Source of the DNA: Branchiostoma lanceolatum
Lineage: Eukaryota; Chordata; Leptocardii; Amphioxiformes; Branchiostomatidae
NCBI RefSeq assembly: GCF_035083965.1
Contig: NC_089735.1
Coordinates: 12,646,501-12,710,500, forward strand
Reading direction: 5' to 3'
DNA: 64,000 bases
In this document: piece by piece, positions 57,721-64,000 of the stretch
How the letters are laid out: each line of letters starts with the position of its first letter
Numbering within the stretch: the stretch's first letter is position 1
Translations under genes and position numbers: made by a program
Notes under the pieces: generated by a model
Seen by the model: only the letters and a program-made list of their open reading frames with translations
The model's database searches: none
Told to the model about the DNA's origin: nothing

Positions 57721-60700
57721 ATATTGTTTATTTCTTATTAGTGACAGTACATGTTACATACTTCACTAATCTTCCTGGAGTCATAATGGTAACAAACACA
57801 TTAAATTACAAAACCTACTAACACGTGTGTCTACACTATTTACAATAACACTATACTTGCAACAACATTGATAACAAGAAAAATAATGGAGCTGAGAGGT
57901 CAAAGGTCGGAGTAAACAATATATACATGTATAAACGTTCGTCAAGCTACCACCAATACTGCAAGGGCCTGTTCGTGTACATTTGTGTTTTAGCCTGTCC
58001 TTGATGTGTGTGTTTTTTTTTATTTTTAAATAAAATAAAAATTGATAGTGCAGATGATTTAAGATGTTCTGGGAAAGTGTTGTATGGTTTTGTACACCTG
58101 TACAAGGTCAAATGTCCTGGTAGCGTGGTGGATGGTAGTAACCAGTTTATCCCGGATTCATAACCACTATGACATTGATTTTGTATTTACATAAGAAAAG
58201 ATTACTTTAAAAGACGCATGGAAGATGGAAAAGAAAACACAAACGATAAGAAGATTTGAGGCACCTCTTCTCCTTGGATTCAGTACCTTGGACAGAGCCC
58301 TCCATGGACTGTTTCTTTTATTCCCTCCTTTTTCCAATGTTTGAAAGAACAACATGTTAGAAATGAATCTTTAAAGGAAAGAGCCAACGACAGTGGACAT
58401 CATAATACGTTCATCATTTTGGAAATAGAAATCCAAGTTCAGATTACCTGACCTCCAGTCAAGCAGCTACCGTTGCGATAGTAATTTGGAAAGAACATTG
58501 ACTTAAGTATGTTTTCTGTGCTAATTCCTCTAAATCCGGTTCATCAAAGATGGGGGATCCCATCAAATTTCCATAGAAATGGATTAATGTTATTGGCAGA
58601 ACAAACAATTAGGTTTATGTATTACCGCCATTAAGGCAATGTTCCTCGTACATCAGGGCCACCGTCCCCTTACGCAGAGCGTGATTATTGGCAGGGGAAA
58701 TACTGTAAAGAACTGTATTCATTGGATGTTTCAACAAGCAATTACGGCCTAGTTTCGGGGGGTTAAACTCAATGATCCATACGAGGGGGCTTTAAAGGTC
58801 CCAGAAATTGAAACACTCAGTCATCCGCGCCCCATTACCATAATTTGGCCATTTGGAACCATTTACATAGCACAGTGACAAGACAGTTGCCTTAGCTAGC
58901 GACAGAAAAAGCCGAGGATTCTGTGCGAAGAGCTTACGTTCCCTGGAGGCATGTGTGGCTAAGTTGCCTCAACTTTGTTTCTGTCAAGTTTGATACACAT
59001 TCTTAGCTCCAGTCGATACATCGAGGATCCCGGTGAGCCGGGAAGGCAAAAACCGCGCCCCCGGCGGCGAGGGACTTCGCCGGCTCGTTTGTCATTGTTT
59101 GATGGCTCACTCAAGCCAATTTGTCCCCAAAATTGCATTTTCCTTTCAAAGTTTTACTTGAGACGAATGGCTCTCTTTTCTTCTGGTATGACCCGCTAGA
59201 TTCTAATGTCCTATGGTTTCCAATGGTGGGATAAAGAAGCATTTCTATCGACGGGATCTTTGTTTTGTGTGCATGGGTGAAAGATGCATACAGTGTGTAG
59301 AACAGTCATTAGTTGTAGGATTACGTGCGTCAGGGTGTAAGGCTATTTTTCTTGTCAGAACTGCAAAGGTGATTAGCGTTTAAATCTTGTTAAAAGTTTC
59401 CACGTTTCTTTTCTAAGACACCGGCATTGCAGAGGGGCAGTAAGGGGCGAGTTTCCGCAGTACAGTTGTAAACCTGACTATTTATTTTGTTCAAGAGAGC
59501 TGTAATATACCACATTCAACGGCCATAGGCAGCCGTAAAATCTACGTTAGAAATAAAGGCTTCTTCCCTGCTGTCTGGCGTTGTGAAAACAGTATGGTCG
59601 GAGATTGACTTATCAGTGGCCCGATCGTTTGTCACTCAAAATGGTCCACTCAACTTTGCGACAGACGACTCGATTTGGGGCTATAAAGAAGACAGACGCA
59701 TCCATCCAGTGGTAGATATTCCTGCAATATTAATGCGCCATCTACCGACTCTTCCAGCAGAAATTGTGTAATCCTCGCCATATTTCTAATTTCATATCGG
59801 TGCGTCCGGGGATCAGACTCGGGACAGAGGAGAGTGGGGAGGGATTGTTGGCGCGATGAGTGACTAATACCCCCATCATCACCAACATCTGCTCATCCCT
59901 GTCTTCTTTTCATTTTCTTGAATTACTGCGCGCCTTTTTATCCGAATTTATGTGTCCCCTTAGCGCACCGAATACACATTGCGGTGCGCTGCAATTACCC
60001 CGATATTATTGTTCACTCAGCCGGCTTTACCGCGGCGGTAATTTATAGAGGCTTCCCGGCTGCGGATTACTCTGGCCCGTAATGGCGGGATGGGGTTTTG
60101 GCATCTGCGTTAGGAGAAAGTGTCCAGTCGACGCCGTGGGTCTTAAGGTTGGACAAAATAGCCTACTTAGAGAGGGGGCGCCGCGCGCTTTGATCTAAAG
60201 GTAGACGTACATTATGACAAAAGCCTTTAGTCACTTATACGGCCATCACCACCGGGGTGATATTGATCACTTGGTCGGGAAATATCGTTTGGGACACAGA
60301 CCGCCATCTCTCACCGACCATAGCGGCTACTCCAATGGTCGTAAATGTGGCATTGTCGGTTCCGCCAATGGGCTAGAATAATTCGGTGGGGAATTGCCCC
60401 CCTCTGCATTTGATTTAAGGTAAAACTCGAAATTACATCGGCACCGAACCGTGCATGTCACTGCGCCGCGCGCCACCAGCGCACATTTTTAGACCCAAAC
60501 TGCAGGTATCAAAATTGTCTCCTCTGTGATGCCGTCATTTTTTACGGAGTAAATAGCTCGTGGTAGTGTGACGGCGAAGTGGACATAGGCTCCGTTCTCT
60601 CTATTGATTCTTCCAGGTTTCTCGGGGGACTATAAAACAGGATGGGGGGACAGTTCATCGAATTTCATTGACTAACCACTTTCCTAGATTTATGGCCCAA

Positions 60701-61424
60701 TTTCTCACTCTCTGATGGAAAACGGAGCCGCTTTCAGGAAAATTGAGGTTATTCCGAAACGCTACTCTATTTGGCCGTGATGGAGGTTTCTTTCGCATTA
60801 CCTAGAAGTTGACTGAAATTTGGCTTTCCCAATCTTAACAAAACAGATGGAGGTTGAAATGGTAAGAGAAGGGCGCGCGTGGTCGCAGCCCGGCTCTTTA
60901 TGGTAATTTACGCGGGGTGAACTCTACCGAGGGCTCTTCACCTGCTCCCGAGCGGAAATAAATAAACTGTCGGTGACACTTTGACTGCATAAAGAATGCA
61001 TTGAGTGCATATCATCCATTATTGATCATCATCGAACCGTTTGTACATGATCTTTGCGGCCCAATCGAAGTAGCTAACAGGGGAAACATTGGGAGGATGA
61101 TTTAAGGAAGAAAGGATGAACAGGGGTCGTATACAACTAGTGCAAGCTGCTGCTGACCTTACGGCTGGGAGTGCTGTATCCGAGCGCGATCGGAGATGAG
61201 GAGAAAAAGTTTGTAGTGCGCCCGTGTGGAAGCTCTGACCTGGTCGCCGCTCCAGTGGTGTGCACACGCGCTGACAACAAGACGCGATCAATACTTCAAC
61301 ATTATGTCCAAGATACCACATACTGCATTGGTGTATCAAACCCTTTTTTTAAAAATCCTAGGTGTACTTGTCGGGGATGGAGTATAATTTGTGTGCTACA
61401 CCGTATCGTCTCTCAATACAACAA

Positions 61425-61510
61425 AATATAATAAATAATGTTCTATTTGCAAGTTCTTGCCCGAGGGCTAATTGCAACATGAAACAATGCATAGCAAGGG
61501 TATACTCTAC
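61425..61510 (-). mobile_element. LINE 3' tail
   Basis: Reverse complement of the tail at 45110-45190: GCAAGTTCTTGCCCGAGGGC and TAATTGCAAC with ATA-rich flank. Truncated, no coding sequence. Confidence 0.65.
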
Positions 61511-61789
61511 AGATAGTGCGAGTTAACAATGTTGACAACTAGAACACATGGCTATTCTAAGAACTACAATCTACGCTTTTGACCATAGATGGCTTGATGA
61601 CGGTGATTTTACTAACCTTCATGATCATCTACTGACTACGGTTTATTTTTCCTTTCTTTTACAAGGGTAAATCTTTCAATGTTAGCACACCGCTTTCCAT
61701 GGAATCCTTGAAAACCCATGTAGACACACAATACAAGGGAATAAAAAAAGCTAACGCAAGATATCAGATATTCAAGAAACTGAATAGAT

Positions 61790-61915
61790 TTGGGAAACAG
61801 TCAGACGTTTCATATACCATCTACTACCTTTCGTTTCCAAAATCTACCCAGTTGCTTGAGTATCTGCTATCCTTCCTATCTCATTACCTGGATGTACAAC
61901 CTTCATCGACGTAAA
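61790..61915 (-). mobile_element. Diverged single arm of the hammerhead-bearing element
   Basis: On the minus strand it shares GATGAAGGTTGTACATCCAG, CTCAAGCAACTGG and GAAACGTCTGACTGTTTC with 48865-48979. The ribozyme core is eroded (the CTGANGA box is lost), so it is not expected to cleave. Confidence 0.6.
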
Positions 61916-63455
61916 AAAATAACATGTATTGACAGTTCGTAACATAAAACCAAATCATTATCCGTACTCATTAGCCCAGTTACAGCTCGGTTGTTTTAAT
62001 GGGATGATTTTCTTAAAATCTTTTTTTTTTTTTCTCTTTTTTTTTTCAAATCTTACTATATACTTGACTATCTTAACAAACGGTGTATGACAGACCTGGA
62101 CAGTGCCGTTACCTACCGCCATGTCCGAGACGGCGGTAACACCGCCCTACTGCCCGATAATGACTTGTCATCCCGAAACTGCCTAGCCCCATAATTAGAC
62201 AGGCGGGAGATGGAGTCCCCCCCGTCATGCATCAACCTCCGGTCTGACATTTTGGGAACGCGATGACTCATGGTTGAAACAAGTCACAGGGTCGACTGTA
62301 ATCAGCGACGTGTCTGAAATGTTTAGTGGCATCTACAAATGTAAATCCGAAATGGAGGCCTAATCTTTCTTAAGTCTCACTTTCATCTGTCATTTTCACA
62401 GTAAGGGGTGGAGTTATCTCTGAAAATAAACGCTCTTGTGTTTCCCTTTCCTCATCTTTTTTGTGTGTGTGTGTTTGTCACTGAGAGGCTAATGGCTTGA
62501 TGTTTACAAAATACAAGCGGTATCTTTTTGTTGTAGATCCTACCAGGAAATTAAGCCAAAAACAGCCTGGTATTTTTTGTATCCCGATACGACCTTTGCT
62601 TGAATGGAAAGGAAACGTGCTATCGCGAAGATCACTATTTTGTCAACTTTCCAGGTCGTGTTGCCTATTCTGTTCCCTTCAGACGGTAAAAAACGTCATC
62701 ATTTATTCCGTCGGTCTGTTGCTTCAATCTCTTTTTTCAGTTCCTGTATTCCACAGATGACTATTAACCACAAGGATGAATGTGCAAAGTGATCTTCCTG
62801 AAAATTTGACAATAGTTTTAATCCGTCTTTCACGTGCCGATATTGCTTTAGTGACATCGCAATAAATCATTCCTATCAGTCATCGAGCGGTCATGTTTGT
62901 TTCCGGAGCTAAACTGTCTATTAAACTACGGTTTAATGACTGAGAATGTCAAAGGACTAAGTTCTAAAGATTGAAAACGCTCAGTACTTCCCGCGTCATG
63001 TTGTTTCTTCACTCCTTTCTTTCTTATTTCGCGGTTCCGTCACCTTGTAACCTGTATAGTTGTCACTTGTGTGTAATTCGTAATGTCATCTCCGATGTTC
63101 CCGTCGACCATATCCGCCAACATCTCATATCCGGCGGGCGTGACTGATAAAGAGGTCCGACCGCTGTTCCATCCATCTCGCGTGGGGGAGGGTCGAAGTT
63201 CACTGAATTTGACGTCAAATAATGGCGGAGGTGTCGGGGTGGCTGCAAATTGGTTGGAAAGTTTATGATGCATCGTCTGCGCTTGGTCATCACACGGGCG
63301 CGCGATTTACGACGCAATGAAGCCGGGACTTAAGTTCGGTCGTGGATGGATGGAAAGTGTCTGCCAATATCTTGGCGGGAAAGATTAGTTCTGGGAGAGG
63401 TGAGACGGGGGCGTGTCCAATCGAGGTACATGCTGTCACAGAAATCACGGTCGCC

Positions 63456-63930
63456 GTGAAAGGAGGGATAACGTGTAGTGGCGGGTTCCCGCCCTCGCAG
63501 ACGTTATTTACCTCAACTCACGTTCGTCGACAGGTTGTCGTCTGACGACACGTTTTTTCCTGAGATATTCTATCCTTCTGACCAAGAACGCCGTAAAAGT
63601 TTTGTAAGGGCATGGAATATAGAGTGTGGCACACTCTCCCCGAAGGAGGGATAACGTGTAGTGGCGGGTTCCCGCCCTCGCTGAAGATATTTATCTCAGT
63701 TCACGTTAATCAACAGGTTCTCGTCTGAAGTCTGACAACTCATTTTTTTTCCTCAGCAATTCTGTCTTTCTTACCGAGAACATGATCAAAGTTTTGCATT
63801 AAAACATGGTAGAACGTAGAGTGTGCCTCGAAACTTTCAACCAAACCGGAGGGGTTATGTGTAGTGGCGGGTTCCCGCCTTTGCAGACGATATTTACCTC
63901 AGCACACGTTCGTCGACGGGTACGGTTGTC
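63456..63930 (+). repeat. Three tandem units with a GGCGGGTTCCCGCC palindrome
   Basis: Units of about 183 and 203 bp spacing each carry GTGTAGTGGCGGGTTCCCGCC-type cores; the 14-bp palindrome GGCGGGTTCCCGCC lies at 63480-63493, 63663-63676 and 63866-63879. Downstream, ATATTTACCTCA and CACGTTCGTCGAC words repeat too. TTCCCGCC is an E2F/DP-like site. The array may continue past the window. Confidence 0.8.
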
Positions 63931-64000
63931 GTCACATTTCTCCTCGGTCTCTTATCCAGAACATGAAACGTTTTATAGTTACTGTAGATTATATCCGGTT

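Larger units (their letters stand above)
57721..64000. other. Gene-free, repeat-poor right end
   Basis: I see no convincing exon on either strand. From about 58400 to 63400 the only recognisable repeats are a LINE tail (61425-61510, minus) and a diverged hammerhead-element arm (61790-61915). This contrasts with the dense transposon load elsewhere and would fit a constrained regulatory region, but conservation cannot be judged from one sequence. Three tandem units lie at 63456-63930. Confidence 0.45.

Overview
This is animal DNA, most likely from a cephalochordate (amphioxus, Branchiostoma-like). Genes are split by short GT-AG introns, the sequence is full of small DNA transposons, SINEs, LINE tails and microsatellites, and the BK-channel exon is intermediate between the vertebrate and insect forms. 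The species is an inference; no database search was run. Exon models were read by eye: every model below has GT-AG introns, and every complete coding model has a summed length divisible by three.

Layout. About 1-10763 is intron of a slowpoke/KCNMA1 gene whose first coding exon lies at 10764-11066 (minus). From 13.2 to 45.3 kb lies a cluster of small multi-exon genes. Two divergent pairs are paralogous to each other: gene A (minus, 13226-16581, 356 aa) with P1 (plus, 17093-20712, 117 aa), and gene B (minus, 37599-42116, 456 aa) with P3 (plus, 42825-45269, 116 aa). Between the pairs are a third P gene, P2 (plus, 23790-25139, 115 aa), and a stand-alone alpha-kinase (plus, 32078-35118, 243 aa). 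I recognise neither the A/B family nor the P family. A secreted-type 2-oxoglutarate/Fe(II) oxygenase with one dead and one intact catalytic domain follows at 46544-52496 (minus, 521 aa). From about 53 to 64 kb I find no gene; 58.4-63.4 kb is unusually poor in repeats and may be regulatory.

How the cluster may work. The shared A/P1 and B/P3 promoters, the P2 promoter and the region upstream of the alpha-kinase carry sequences matching AP-1, interferon-stimulated-response (GAAANNGAAA) and NF-kappaB sites. A related block ending in GGAAATYCCCGTGATG recurs at six places, always with more or less decay. The working hypothesis is a tandemly expanded, stress- or infection-inducible cluster in which the P proteins (small, cysteine-rich), the A/B proteins (disordered Gly/His/Arg-rich front, conserved helical rear) and the alpha-kinase are switched on together. 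The sequence supports the arrangement and the motifs; the function is inference.

Mobile DNA. Notable items are an inverted pair of hammerhead-ribozyme motifs (48931-48964 and 49760-49794) in an element later split by another insertion; a MITE family with TAGCCT termini and 9-bp target duplications (four copies); a five-copy repeat carrying a CRE palindrome and a YY1-like site; a nested DNA transposon pair at 4201-5926; and a SINE inserted 18 bp from a splice acceptor of P3.
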